The notes under the pieces: generated by a model
What the model was told of the DNA's origin: nothing
Database searches by the model: none
What the model saw: only the letters and a program-made list of their open reading frames with translations
Shown: in pieces, positions 27,251-35,495 of the stretch
Layout: every line of letters starts with the position of its first letter
Position numbering within the stretch: the stretch's first letter is position 1
Made by a program: the position numbers and the translations under genes
Origin: Leptospiraceae bacterium
GTDB lineage: Bacteria; Spirochaetota; Leptospiria; Leptospirales; Leptonemataceae
Direction of reading: 5' to 3'
Assembly: GCA_026418015.1 (NCBI GenBank)
Contig: JAOACE010000013.1
Span: forward strand, 186,001 to 250,000
Length of the DNA: 64,000 nt

Positions 27251-28420
27251 ATGAATGCTAAAAAAAAATTCACAGAATCCTTAAAAAAAGAATTAGAACA
27301 AAGAAAATCGCTGAATTTATTTAGAACATTAAAACCACTCGATACAAATCAAATAGATTTTTCTTCGAATGATTACTTAGGACTGAACTTTGATCAAAAG
27401 TTGAATCAGTTTTTAGAAGAAATTATCCATGATTATAAAGAAAGGACCGTTGGAAGCACTGGTTCTCGACTTATATCGGGTCATAGAACTATCTACGAAG
27501 TTGTTGAAAAACAATTTTCAGAGTATACACACACAGAAAGTGCATTACTTTTTCATAGTGGATATGTAGCGAATGTTTCTAGTATTTTTGCATTGCTTAC
27601 GCCCAGTGACTATGCTTTTGTCGATAGATTGTGCCATGCAAGTATATTAGATGGAATTCGCATATCTGGTGCAAAAAAGGTCTACTTTAACCACAATGAT
27701 ATGAATCATTTAGAAGAGCAGATAAAAAAAAGTAACTCTTCTTCGAAATCTTTTCGATGGATTTTTACAGAAGCTGTATTCAGTATGGATGGCGATATAC
27801 CTCCCTTAGAACAGTTGGTTTCTATTGCAAAACAATATGAATGCAATCTTTATATCGACGAAGCTCATTCCATCGGTATATTAGGCAATCGAGGCATTGG
27901 TTTAACAGCAAGTAAACACTTACAAAATGAATTTACTGTAATTACCTATCCTATGGGGAAAGCTCCCGGTATGATGGGTTGTTTTGTTTGTGGCAATTCC
28001 ATTCTAAAAGATTATTTGATTAATCATGCAAGAGGGTTTATTTATTCTACTGCACAACCTATTATCTTAATTTATTTATTAAAAAGAATCATTGAATATT
28101 TAGAATCGGAAGAAGCAGAAATTCGACGTAAACACGTAGAGGAACTTTCTAAATATACAAGAAACGCTCTAAAACAAAATGATTTTGATATTGGATTAAG
28201 CGAAAGCCATATCATACCTATAATTTTAAAGGAAGAAGAAAAAGTAATTCAAATTTCCCAAAAACTTCGCGAAAAGAATTTTAATGTAGTGGGAATTCGC
28301 CCTCCTTCTGTTCCAAAAAATACATCAAGAATTCGTTTAAATATTCATGCTCATAATACCCAAGAACAGATCGATAGACTAATAGAAGAACTCCTTTTTT
28401 TAAGGGATAAAACCTATTAA
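27251..28420 (+). CDS. PLP-dependent alpha-oxoamine synthase (BioF/Kbl-like)
   Basis: A 389-residue fold-type I PLP enzyme that condenses an amino acid with an acyl-CoA or acyl-ACP. Motifs: FSSNDYLGL, GSTGSRLISGHRTIY, the cofactor-stacking DRLCHASILDG, YIDEAHSIGILGNRG, and the Schiff-base Lys237 in YPMGKAPGMMG. BioF and Kbl normally have GKALG; the Pro change (GKAPG) is unusual. No bio genes are adjacent, so it may be 8-amino-7-oxononanoate synthase, glycine C-acetyltransferase or a sphingoid-type synthase. It overlaps the convergent small gene by four bases. Confidence 0.88.
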   Translation: MNAKKKFTESLKKELEQRKSLNLFRTLKPLDTNQIDFSSNDYLGLNFDQKLNQFLEEIIHDYKERTVGSTGSRLISGHRTIYEVVEKQFSEYTHTESALLFHSGYVANVSSIFALLTPSDYAFVDRLCHASILDGIRISGAKKVYFNHNDMNHLEEQIKKSNSSSKSFRWIFTEAVFSMDGDIPPLEQLVSIAKQYECNLYIDEAHSIGILGNRGIGLTASKHLQNEFTVITYPMGKAPGMMGCFVCGNSILKDYLINHARGFIYSTAQPIILIYLLKRIIEYLESEEAEIRRKHVEELSKYTRNALKQNDFDIGLSESHIIPIILKEEEKVIQISQKLREKNFNVVGIRPPSVPKNTSRIRLNIHAHNTQEQIDRLIEELLFLRDKTY

Positions 28421-28716
28421 TAATACAATTCACTGATTTTTATAATATTTTCCCGTTGCATTTCGGATAGAGATCCAGAAAATAAATGATCTTTTTTTAC
28501 GATTTCTCCTAAAAACATTTTTTTTACTTCGTTTTCTAAGTTCTCGGAAAACAAATCGATCGTTTTTACCTCTGTTTCTTTATTATTCCAATTGATTACA
28601 TCGAACAATTCTTGTTGAAAGTTTTTTTTACTCTTATAACCTTTTTGAGTATAATACACATTGGATTTGTTTTTAAATTCATTTCTTGTGGGAATTTGGG
28701 TTCTTCTTACAATCAT
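28417..28716 (-). CDS. Small protein of unknown function
   Basis: A 99-residue soluble protein with a basic N-terminal half (MIVRRTQIPTRNEFKNKSN) and an acidic, helical C-terminal half (IDLFSENLENEVKKMF, SLSEMQRENIIKISELYY). An AAGGAG site (28723-28728) 6 bases before the ATG supports the start. It ends inside the last codon region of the convergent PLP enzyme (four bases overlap). No family recognised. The basic/acidic split resembles some small regulators, but nothing more can be claimed. Confidence 0.6.
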   Translation of the reverse strand: MIVRRTQIPTRNEFKNKSNVYYTQKGYKSKKNFQQELFDVINWNNKETEVKTIDLFSENLENEVKKMFLGEIVKKDHLFSGSLSEMQRENIIKISELYY

Positions 28717-28890
28717 AATTAGCTCCTTAAAATAATAAATAAATGTTTAGTATATTTTTGACAAGTATTTTTTGATTTTTTGGGTGCATTTTTTAAAAAA
28801 ATTTTCCTGTTTTTTTTGCTCATACTTTTATGATAATTTCTCACTAGGACATAAATTAGAAAAATCCTCATCTCGATAATAAGATAAAAA

Positions 28891-30063
28891 ATGCCTTTAA
28901 TAAGATTCTTGATTTATTTGTTAATTATTTTTATAAATTTTTTAGTATATTCGAAAGAGCAAGAAAGCTATGAACTATTGGGAGTTATTACCTCTATTCG
29001 AAATCAAGACATCTATACACTAGAAATACAAAATGCAATATCCCAAGATTTGTTGAATGACCTTAAAAACAATCATTTAAATTTATATAGCATCAATTCT
29101 TCTAACGAAATTACCCATTGTTTTCTGTCGCTTTTTTTGTATCATCATAACAAGAAACATTATTTGCATTTGATAAAAATTCCCTGCGAAAACTCTGTAA
29201 ATCTTTCAGATACGGTAGAAATGGGAGACAAGATTTATCTAATCACAAAACAAAAAGAAGTCATAAACGAATTTAAAAGTAAAACCCAAGAGACGACTAT
29301 CCCTAAAATCATTGTTCATCCCATCGATAAGAAAATCATGATTTATGTCCCAGAAGACTATTTATTGTTTGGTCAAGGAATTGATCCCAAAGATTCTTCG
29401 TTTAATCCCTATTATTTTAATTGGAACTTAGAAACCATTCCCAAAATCAATGCCTTTTACATCGACAAATACGAAGTAACAAACAAAGAATTCTTAACGT
29501 TTTGTTTTCAAACCAATTATTCTTGCCCAGAATTTTTAAAAAAACTAAAAAAAGAAGATTGGGATAAACCATTTATCTATGCTACTTATAAAGATGTAGA
29601 GGCTTATGCTGAATGGACGAAAAAAGAAATTCCTACGGAATGGGAATGGGAACTTGCTGCGAAAGGAGGATTTCAGGAATTTTTAAAAAAATCGCAAATC
29701 TTTTCGAAAGAGGTTTTTCCAGAGTTTCCTTCTGATCCGAATCATTGCAACACAAAGGAAAAATGGAAAAACCCCCAATTGATGAGTGTTTATCAACTAA
29801 AAGACGAAAATTTTCGAGGAATTGTAGGATTATGCGGAAATGCATTAGAGTGGACAAGCTCTTATTTTCTTCCGTATCCCGGAAATCGTTTTTTTCTAAA
29901 AGAACATAGATATTTAACTGGTAAATTTTTTCGCGTATTAAAAGGTGGTGCTTTTTTTCTTCCCTTAGAATATGCAAAAACTTACAAAAGAATCTTAGGT
30001 GGAAGTCCCAATTTTTCTGGGGATCCAATAGGAGGATTTCGATTAATTCTTCGCACTAAGTAA
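28891..30063 (+). CDS. Secreted FGE/SUMF1-fold protein
   Basis: A 390-residue protein with an N-terminal signal peptide (FLIYLLIIFINFLVYS) and a C-terminal formylglycine-generating-enzyme fold from about 155. Motifs: FYIDKYEVTNKEFLTFC, PTEWEWELAAKGG, GLCGNALEWTSSYF, RVLKGGAFF and GGFRLILR. The two catalytic cysteines found near the end of true FGEs are absent, so it is probably a binding domain of the kind common in spirochaetes. The N-terminal 130 residues are not recognised. Its end overlaps the convergent cyclase gene by 21 bases. Confidence 0.85.
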   Translation: MPLIRFLIYLLIIFINFLVYSKEQESYELLGVITSIRNQDIYTLEIQNAISQDLLNDLKNNHLNLYSINSSNEITHCFLSLFLYHHNKKHYLHLIKIPCENSVNLSDTVEMGDKIYLITKQKEVINEFKSKTQETTIPKIIVHPIDKKIMIYVPEDYLLFGQGIDPKDSSFNPYYFNWNLETIPKINAFYIDKYEVTNKEFLTFCFQTNYSCPEFLKKLKKEDWDKPFIYATYKDVEAYAEWTKKEIPTEWEWELAAKGGFQEFLKKSQIFSKEVFPEFPSDPNHCNTKEKWKNPQLMSVYQLKDENFRGIVGLCGNALEWTSSYFLPYPGNRFFLKEHRYLTGKFFRVLKGGAFFLPLEYAKTYKRILGGSPNFSGDPIGGFRLILRTK

Positions 30064-31215
30064 AATGATTCGTTTTTGTATTTCTTGCAATAATCGCTTT
30101 TTAAACCCAACGATGGTAAAAATTTCTGTTTCTTCTGTTTTTCCTTTTAGAAGAAAGCTACCAACTTTTTTAATCTGAAATACTTCCGAAGATAATGGTA
30201 GTTTGAGTTTTTTTTGTTTTTCATCACACAATTTTAATGTGTTAGAGTCGAATAAAATCTTGTGCCCTACTTCTTTTGTTAGATCTTGAATTCTCGAAGC
30301 AGTATTTACTGGATCCCCCATTACTGCATACTTCATCCTTCTTACGGAACCAATATTGCCAGCAAAAAACTTTCCCGTTGCAATACCAATACCAAAGTTT
30401 ACTTTTTCTGTTACATATTTATTATAGCCTCTAATATAATCTACAATTTCGGCAGCAGTTTTTAGTGCATTAAACTGATCATTCTCTGTTGGAACAGGAC
30501 AGCCAAAGGTAGCAAGTAATCCATCACCTAACAATTCATTTACTGAGCCTTGGTTGTTAAAAATGATGTCCATTAAATCCGAAAAAAGAGAGCTGATGTA
30601 ATTGGCATAATTTTTTGGTCCCATTCTTTCTGCAATTGTAGTAGAACCGCGAACATCAAAAAACATAACAGAACCTTCGATTATGTCTCCACCCAATTCT
30701 GCTGGAATCTCCTCGTTAAGAATCTTTTCTACCAAATCCGCAGAGAAGTATCTTAACAAACGGTTTTTTTCTTTCTCTAATTTTTTGTTAAGATCTTGAA
30801 TGGTTCTTCTCGATTCTAACAATTCTAATGCAGATTGAATCTTCATAATAAGATCGGCCATCTTGATGGGTTTAACAATAAACTCATTTGCTCCATTAGA
30901 CATGGTCACAATTTTTACTTCTTCGGAACTATCAGCAGACATAACAAAAACAGGAATTAAATCGTATTCTGGATTTCTTCGTATGTCTTTTAAAATTTCT
31001 AAACCAGGTTTATTGGGTAAATAAATATCTAATAAAACTAAATCTGGTTTAAATTCTTCGAGAACTTTTTGAGCTTCTCCTCCATCATACACAACATGGA
31101 TTTTGCACCCCCACATAGAAATAAAATTTTTTAGAAGTTCTGCTTGGGTAACATCATCCTCGACAATTAGAATCTTAAATACCTTTGAATTATTACTTGG
31201 GGAACTCAAATCCAT
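30043..31215 (-). CDS. Response regulator fused to class III nucleotide cyclase
   Basis: A 390-residue cytosolic protein. Residues 12-130 are a receiver domain (ILIVEDDVTQAELL, phospho-acceptor in LVLLDIYLP, switch residues in VMSADS and IVKPIKM). A short coiled linker (about 135-155) joins a class III adenylate/guanylate cyclase: metal Asps in VMFFDVRGSTTIAE and LLGDGLLATFG, and YAVMGDPVNTASRI with the transition-state Asn/Arg. Phosphorylation probably controls cAMP synthesis. It is four bases downstream of the HDOD gene, so both are in one operon. Confidence 0.93.
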   Translation of the reverse strand: MDLSSPSNNSKVFKILIVEDDVTQAELLKNFISMWGCKIHVVYDGGEAQKVLEEFKPDLVLLDIYLPNKPGLEILKDIRRNPEYDLIPVFVMSADSSEEVKIVTMSNGANEFIVKPIKMADLIMKIQSALELLESRRTIQDLNKKLEKEKNRLLRYFSADLVEKILNEEIPAELGGDIIEGSVMFFDVRGSTTIAERMGPKNYANYISSLFSDLMDIIFNNQGSVNELLGDGLLATFGCPVPTENDQFNALKTAAEIVDYIRGYNKYVTEKVNFGIGIATGKFFAGNIGSVRRMKYAVMGDPVNTASRIQDLTKEVGHKILFDSNTLKLCDEKQKKLKLPLSSEVFQIKKVGSFLLKGKTEETEIFTIVGFKKRLLQEIQKRIILLSAKN

Positions 31216-31219
31216 AAAA

Positions 31220-32056
31220 TTATGTTACAGCCAATTGATAAAAAGGATGTTCTTTTATCTTATTGAACACTTCTTCGCTTGCAAATTTTAAGATTACATC
31301 TCCTTTCCCACCTAATTGTTGGTATACTTGATTTGCTTTCTGATAATTGCTTGGTTCAACCGGTATGTGCAATAATTCCATCGAACAGATAGACGCAATA
31401 AAAGTAATTTTTTCTAAATCTGTTTGCAATTCTTCTACCTTTGTATGAGTACCAATACCACAGCATCGAACCAATTCATTGGGCAATTTCCACATTTCTG
31501 CGATTTGTCTACCTAATTCCATGTGATCTGTACCATAAGAGGATCGTTCCATTTCTAATATATCGAATTCGTTTTTTTCACATTCTTCTAACAATAAGGC
31601 ATAATGTTCACTTTTATTTACAGCCAATATACTCATTCCAATTTTATGTAGTAATGCAGCTAAAAAAACTTCTTCTACCAAGTTTTCTTTTTTTAGATCT
31701 CGGGCTATTTCTTTTGCTAATAATGCAGAAACAATAGGTAATGTATTAACATATTTTTTTAGGATCGGTGTTTTAATCTTTTCGTTTAAATTTTTTGTTC
31801 CTAAAAAAATAATTAAATTTTTTAAAGCTTTTAAACCTAACAAACTTGTTGCATCTCTTAGAAGTTTTACTTTTCCCGAACGTCCATAATAAGCAGAATT
31901 TGCTACTTTTAAGATTTCCGCAGAAATTCCTTTGTCGGGAGAAACAATTTTTTCTATATCCTGAGGGTTTGCAGTAGGTGAATTATGATCATATTGTATT
32001 ACTTGAAGAATGACTTGTGGAAGAGGGGGTACGGTATATTCTTTTATGTTTGCCAT
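31220..32056 (-). CDS. HDOD-domain signalling protein
   Basis: A 278-residue protein built of one HDOD domain, the HD-GYP relative that usually lacks phosphodiesterase residues. Features: PPLPQVILQVIQ, the helix SAEILKVANSAYYGR, LLGLKALKNLI, AALLHKIGMSIL and LGRQIAEMWKLP. HDOD proteins often act as platforms between receivers, c-di-GMP and flagellar regulators. The stop is four bases before the receiver-cyclase start; the two are likely functional partners. Confidence 0.92.
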   Translation of the reverse strand: MANIKEYTVPPLPQVILQVIQYDHNSPTANPQDIEKIVSPDKGISAEILKVANSAYYGRSGKVKLLRDATSLLGLKALKNLIIFLGTKNLNEKIKTPILKKYVNTLPIVSALLAKEIARDLKKENLVEEVFLAALLHKIGMSILAVNKSEHYALLLEECEKNEFDILEMERSSYGTDHMELGRQIAEMWKLPNELVRCCGIGTHTKVEELQTDLEKITFIASICSMELLHIPVEPSNYQKANQVYQQLGGKGDVILKFASEEVFNKIKEHPFYQLAVT

Positions 32057-32155
32057 AACTTCAGTTTATCATTAAACCATTTATTGACAAGCAAATTTTT
32101 ATTTACTTAAAATTACAATTTTAAAAAAATTGGTTTAGTATTAAGAAATAATCTT

Positions 32156-33472
32156 ATGTTTAAAGACGTTATTTTTTTCGATGAAGAAATATTCAAAAAA
32201 AGACATATCGCTCCACATCGAGGAAAACCTATCTTTTTAATTCGATTCGAAAACTTTAATAACGTAGAAATATCAGATTTTGTAGAAATTCTTACAGACG
32301 AAATCCATTTTTTACTGAATACAGTTGCAATTGACTTTGGCTTTTTAATCACCCCAAAAAAAGATACTCTATTTTTGAGTATCTCTCCCATGAATGGTTG
32401 GAAAGAGAATGATTTCCCCAACATTGATAATGCAGTGGGAAAATTTCTCGATCAATGCGAAAAAGAACGAAACATTTCTTTTCGTTTTGGTATAGGAAGA
32501 ACTCCCTGTAATTATATTTCTGAAAGCGACGAAATCTACAAAGAACTAGTAGAATCTTCCAAAAAAAACCTCATCGATAACCTAACGCGATGGAAATGGA
32601 CTTTTTTTAACAGAGCAAATACCTATCTTTCTACCTCTTCGAAAGATGCGATGATTCAACCAACGGTTTACTACAATCCTACAACAAAAACATTTTCTGT
32701 TAAAGGTGGCGAAGTATTTATCGGAGGAGGAATTTATCAGAGTTATAAAGAACTTTTACATGATATTCCTCCTGATCAAGATTTAAATCGATTTGAACTT
32801 CTAATCTTAGAAAAACTCCTATTAGCAGTAGAAGGAAGTCCAGGAGTATTAAAATTTAATATTTCGCCTCAGTCTTTTATAGATATTTTTAAAGACCCAA
32901 ACAAAGTAAAACGTTTTTATGGATTATTAATTAATAAAAATATCAATCCCAATCTTATTCGATTAGAACTTGTGGAAAAACCTTACGAAGAAAAAGATGT
33001 TAAGCTAAAAGATGTTTGTAAAATGTTCTGGGATTATGGAATTAGTTTTGCAGCAGATGATTTTGGTGTAAGAAGTCAATCGCATCAAGTTGTTTTAGAA
33101 CTAGGGATAATGATAAAAGAATTTAAACTCGATCCTCTTAGCTTCCAGTTTAAACAAGATGATGACGAAATAAAATTTCTCGATAACTTAGCATTTATCG
33201 ATTATTGCCAACATTTAGCAAATAACCGCGATGCCATCATAACCGCAGAAGCAGTACAAGACATAGAAACATTAGAGTTTTTAATAGAACATAAAATTTA
33301 TTATTTTCAAACCAACATTCTTTGCGGCAAGATGAATGTTGAACAATACAAAACTTATTTTTCGAGTATGCAAAACCTACCATTCGATACATTCAAAAAG
33401 ATTTATTACTCAACACCAAAAGAAATCCTGTATTCGTCGAAAAATAATGTTTTTTTGTTAAAAGATAATTAG
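32156..33472 (+). CDS. EAL-domain protein with degenerate N-terminal domain
   Basis: A 438-residue protein. From about 175 it is an EAL (c-di-GMP phosphodiesterase) domain: EVFIGG in place of EALLR, Asn in KFNISPQS, Glu in RLELVEKP, AADDFGVRSQ, Lys/Asp in FKLDPLSF, Glu in TAEAVQ and Gln in YFQTNILCG. The metal ligands appear kept, but the loop-6 region (DDFGVRSQSHQ rather than DDFGTGYSS) is altered, so activity is uncertain. The first 150 residues look like a decayed GGDEF fold. No membrane segment is seen. Confidence 0.85.
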   Translation: MFKDVIFFDEEIFKKRHIAPHRGKPIFLIRFENFNNVEISDFVEILTDEIHFLLNTVAIDFGFLITPKKDTLFLSISPMNGWKENDFPNIDNAVGKFLDQCEKERNISFRFGIGRTPCNYISESDEIYKELVESSKKNLIDNLTRWKWTFFNRANTYLSTSSKDAMIQPTVYYNPTTKTFSVKGGEVFIGGGIYQSYKELLHDIPPDQDLNRFELLILEKLLLAVEGSPGVLKFNISPQSFIDIFKDPNKVKRFYGLLINKNINPNLIRLELVEKPYEEKDVKLKDVCKMFWDYGISFAADDFGVRSQSHQVVLELGIMIKEFKLDPLSFQFKQDDDEIKFLDNLAFIDYCQHLANNRDAIITAEAVQDIETLEFLIEHKIYYFQTNILCGKMNVEQYKTYFSSMQNLPFDTFKKIYYSTPKEILYSSKNNVFLLKDN

Positions 33473-33490
33473 TGTTATCGTTATAACTTC

Positions 33491-33517
33491 TTGACTTTGA
33501 TAACATATTGTTAATAT
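33491..33517 (+). promoter_or_regulatory. Promoter of the PAS-GAF-cyclase gene
   Basis: TTGACT (33491-33496) and TAATAT (33512-33517) with a 15-base spacer, or ATATTT (33514-33519) with 17 bases. The ATG follows at 33528. The short stretch also holds several GTTAT/ATAAC half-sites (33475-33526), which might bind a regulator. No ribosome binding site is present. Confidence 0.45.
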
Positions 33518-33527
33518 TTTGTTATAA

Positions 33528-35129
33528 ATGTTAGAATTTATCAAAAGTGAATACCAAAATCAAATCTTAGAAGGAATCGAAAAAAACTTCCTTATTTCTA
33601 AAACAAATCCAAAAGGGATTATTACATACGCGAATGATTTGTTCTGCAAGATTAGCGGCTATACCAGAGAAGAACTATTAGGAAAACCACACAACATTGT
33701 TCGACATCCCGATATGCCCAAAACTGTTTTTAAAGAACTCTGGGAAACCATCAAAGACAAAAAACAACCATGGACAGGTATAATAAAAAATAGGACAAAG
33801 CAAGGTGGACATTATTGGGTAACAGCAAATATCTTTCCCATTTTTAGCTCGGAGAATCCAGAAGAAATTGTAGAATACATATCAATTCGTAAAGAAATAA
33901 CAGAGCAAATGGATGGATACGAAAAGGATCAGCTTTTTTCTTCTTTATACGAAATTTTAAATCTTTACTATCGCACCAACGATCTAAAACAAACCCTTGA
34001 ATTTAGTTTAGAAAAAATTCTAAAATTTAGTTGGTTAGAGGTAGAATCCAAAGCCGGCATAATGTTATGGAAAGAAGAAAAAAAAGCATTAGAACTATTT
34101 GTTTATAAAGGTGTAGGACCATCTCTTGTAGAAATGTGCAGTTTAGTACCTTTGGGAAGATGCCTTTGTGGTAGAGCAGCACAAAAAAGATCGATTCTCT
34201 TTAAAGATTGTGTTGACGAAGAACACGATAATAGACCTGCTGGGATCACTCCTCATGGTCATTACAATATTCCTTTAATGTATAAAGGCAAACTATTAGG
34301 AGTACTTTTTCTTTACTTAGAAGAGCACCACAAAAAACGACCTATTGAAGAAGAGTTTTTAAACATACTTGGACAAACATTGGGTTCAATTATTTATAAA
34401 GATCAACTGGAAAAAGACCTTCAAAATGTTTTATCGAAAAACCAATTAATAATTAATTTTATCAAAACCTACTCCTCGCGTAATACATTTAGCTATGTTA
34501 GAGAGAAAATCTTAAAAGAAAAAGATTTTTTGTATAAAATCGAATCGCAGCAAATCATTAGCCAAAAATATCTGTACCTAATGTTCTTAGATATAGTAGG
34601 TTTTACGAAGCTATCAGAAAACTTACCAACACATAAAATAGTAGAATTACTAAATCAGCTGTTTACACCAATCGTAAATATAATTTATAGATATCAAGGT
34701 GATATTGATAAATTTATTGGTGATGCAATCTTCTCTTTTTACGATAATCCTGTGTATTGCTTGAATGCTGGTTTAGAAATTTTAAAGATTGTTCAGGATC
34801 CAATATATAATCCCTATAAAATTCAAGTTCGGATTGGTATACATGCCGGAACTGTTGTTCAAGCAAATTTAGGAAATAACCTAAGAAGAGACTTTACATT
34901 AATTGGAGATGCTGTTAACACAACACAAAGAATAGAAAGAGCAGCTTTTCCTAACTCAATTCTAACAAGTAAAGAATTCTTAAAAAATATAAATAATTTT
35001 AATAAAAATTCTTATAAAATTTCTAAACCAATGCTATTAAAAGCAAAGAATAAATCCGAAATAATTCCAGTATTTGCTATTAGTTTAATTAATCAACCCC
35101 TTCCCAATCTTCTCCATAATGAAAGGTAA
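33528..35129 (+). CDS. PAS-GAF-adenylate/guanylate cyclase
   Basis: A 533-residue soluble protein. Residues 22-125: Aer-like PAS domain (NPKGIITYANDLFCKISGY, IVRHPDMP, GGHYWVTANIFP). About 140-300: GAF domain (VPLGRCLCGRAA, YNIPLMYKGKLLGVLFLY), with Cys and His residues that could serve a metal or redox sensor. About 340-520: class III cyclase (LMFLDIVGFTKLSEN, GDIDKFIGDAIFSFY, FTLIGDAVNTTQRIE). Motif residues for metal and transition state are kept. It probably makes cAMP in answer to redox or a small ligand. Its end overlaps the convergent SET gene by 41 bases. Confidence 0.92.
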   Translation: MLEFIKSEYQNQILEGIEKNFLISKTNPKGIITYANDLFCKISGYTREELLGKPHNIVRHPDMPKTVFKELWETIKDKKQPWTGIIKNRTKQGGHYWVTANIFPIFSSENPEEIVEYISIRKEITEQMDGYEKDQLFSSLYEILNLYYRTNDLKQTLEFSLEKILKFSWLEVESKAGIMLWKEEKKALELFVYKGVGPSLVEMCSLVPLGRCLCGRAAQKRSILFKDCVDEEHDNRPAGITPHGHYNIPLMYKGKLLGVLFLYLEEHHKKRPIEEEFLNILGQTLGSIIYKDQLEKDLQNVLSKNQLIINFIKTYSSRNTFSYVREKILKEKDFLYKIESQQIISQKYLYLMFLDIVGFTKLSENLPTHKIVELLNQLFTPIVNIIYRYQGDIDKFIGDAIFSFYDNPVYCLNAGLEILKIVQDPIYNPYKIQVRIGIHAGTVVQANLGNNLRRDFTLIGDAVNTTQRIERAAFPNSILTSKEFLKNINNFNKNSYKISKPMLLKAKNKSEIIPVFAISLINQPLPNLLHNER

Positions 35130-35493
35130 TTTCTTCGCCGGGTTTTATGGTTCTTATTGCGTAAAGTTTGTCTCCTCTAAATTCTGCATTGGGCTTAGAA
35201 GAATGATTTAGATAACGTAATTCGTTTTTTCCGTCGATTAGTTTCCATCCTCCATATTCTTGTTGAACCCATAGTACATAAGTTCCATCGCTTAATACGA
35301 CTACACCTTCGTAAGTTCCTATATATTCATTTTTTCTGATAGTTTTTTTGGCAAATACCCCTAATCCATGAATTGGGCTCTTATCTATGTATACCTTTGC
35401 TTTTAAAGATTTATCAGAACGTTTAGATGGTTTATAATCTTCTTCGCGATAATATTCTTTCTTTTTTCTCTGGATGTTTTTATTAGACTTCAT
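35089..35493 (-). CDS. SET-domain lysine methyltransferase-like protein
   Basis: A 134-residue protein made of a basic N-terminal stretch (KSNKNIQRKKKEYYR) and a SET domain. Motifs: SPIHGLGVFAKKTI (SAM-binding), RYLNHSSKPNAEF (NHS/xxN motif) and GEEITFHYGEDW (catalytic Tyr). All are in the expected order, so methyltransferase activity is plausible. The gene starts two bases after the fliY stop on the same strand, implying co-transcription with a flagellar switch gene. The substrate is unknown. It overlaps the convergent cyclase by 41 bases. Confidence 0.88.
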   Translation of the reverse strand: MKSNKNIQRKKKEYYREEDYKPSKRSDKSLKAKVYIDKSPIHGLGVFAKKTIRKNEYIGTYEGVVVLSDGTYVLWVQQEYGGWKLIDGKNELRYLNHSSKPNAEFRGDKLYAIRTIKPGEEITFHYGEDWEGVD

Positions 35494-35495
35494 AC

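Noticed and set aside
32156-33472. First impression that the EAL domain lacks its first catalytic Glu
   Set aside because: Closer alignment places EVFIGG on EALLR, so the Glu is probably kept.
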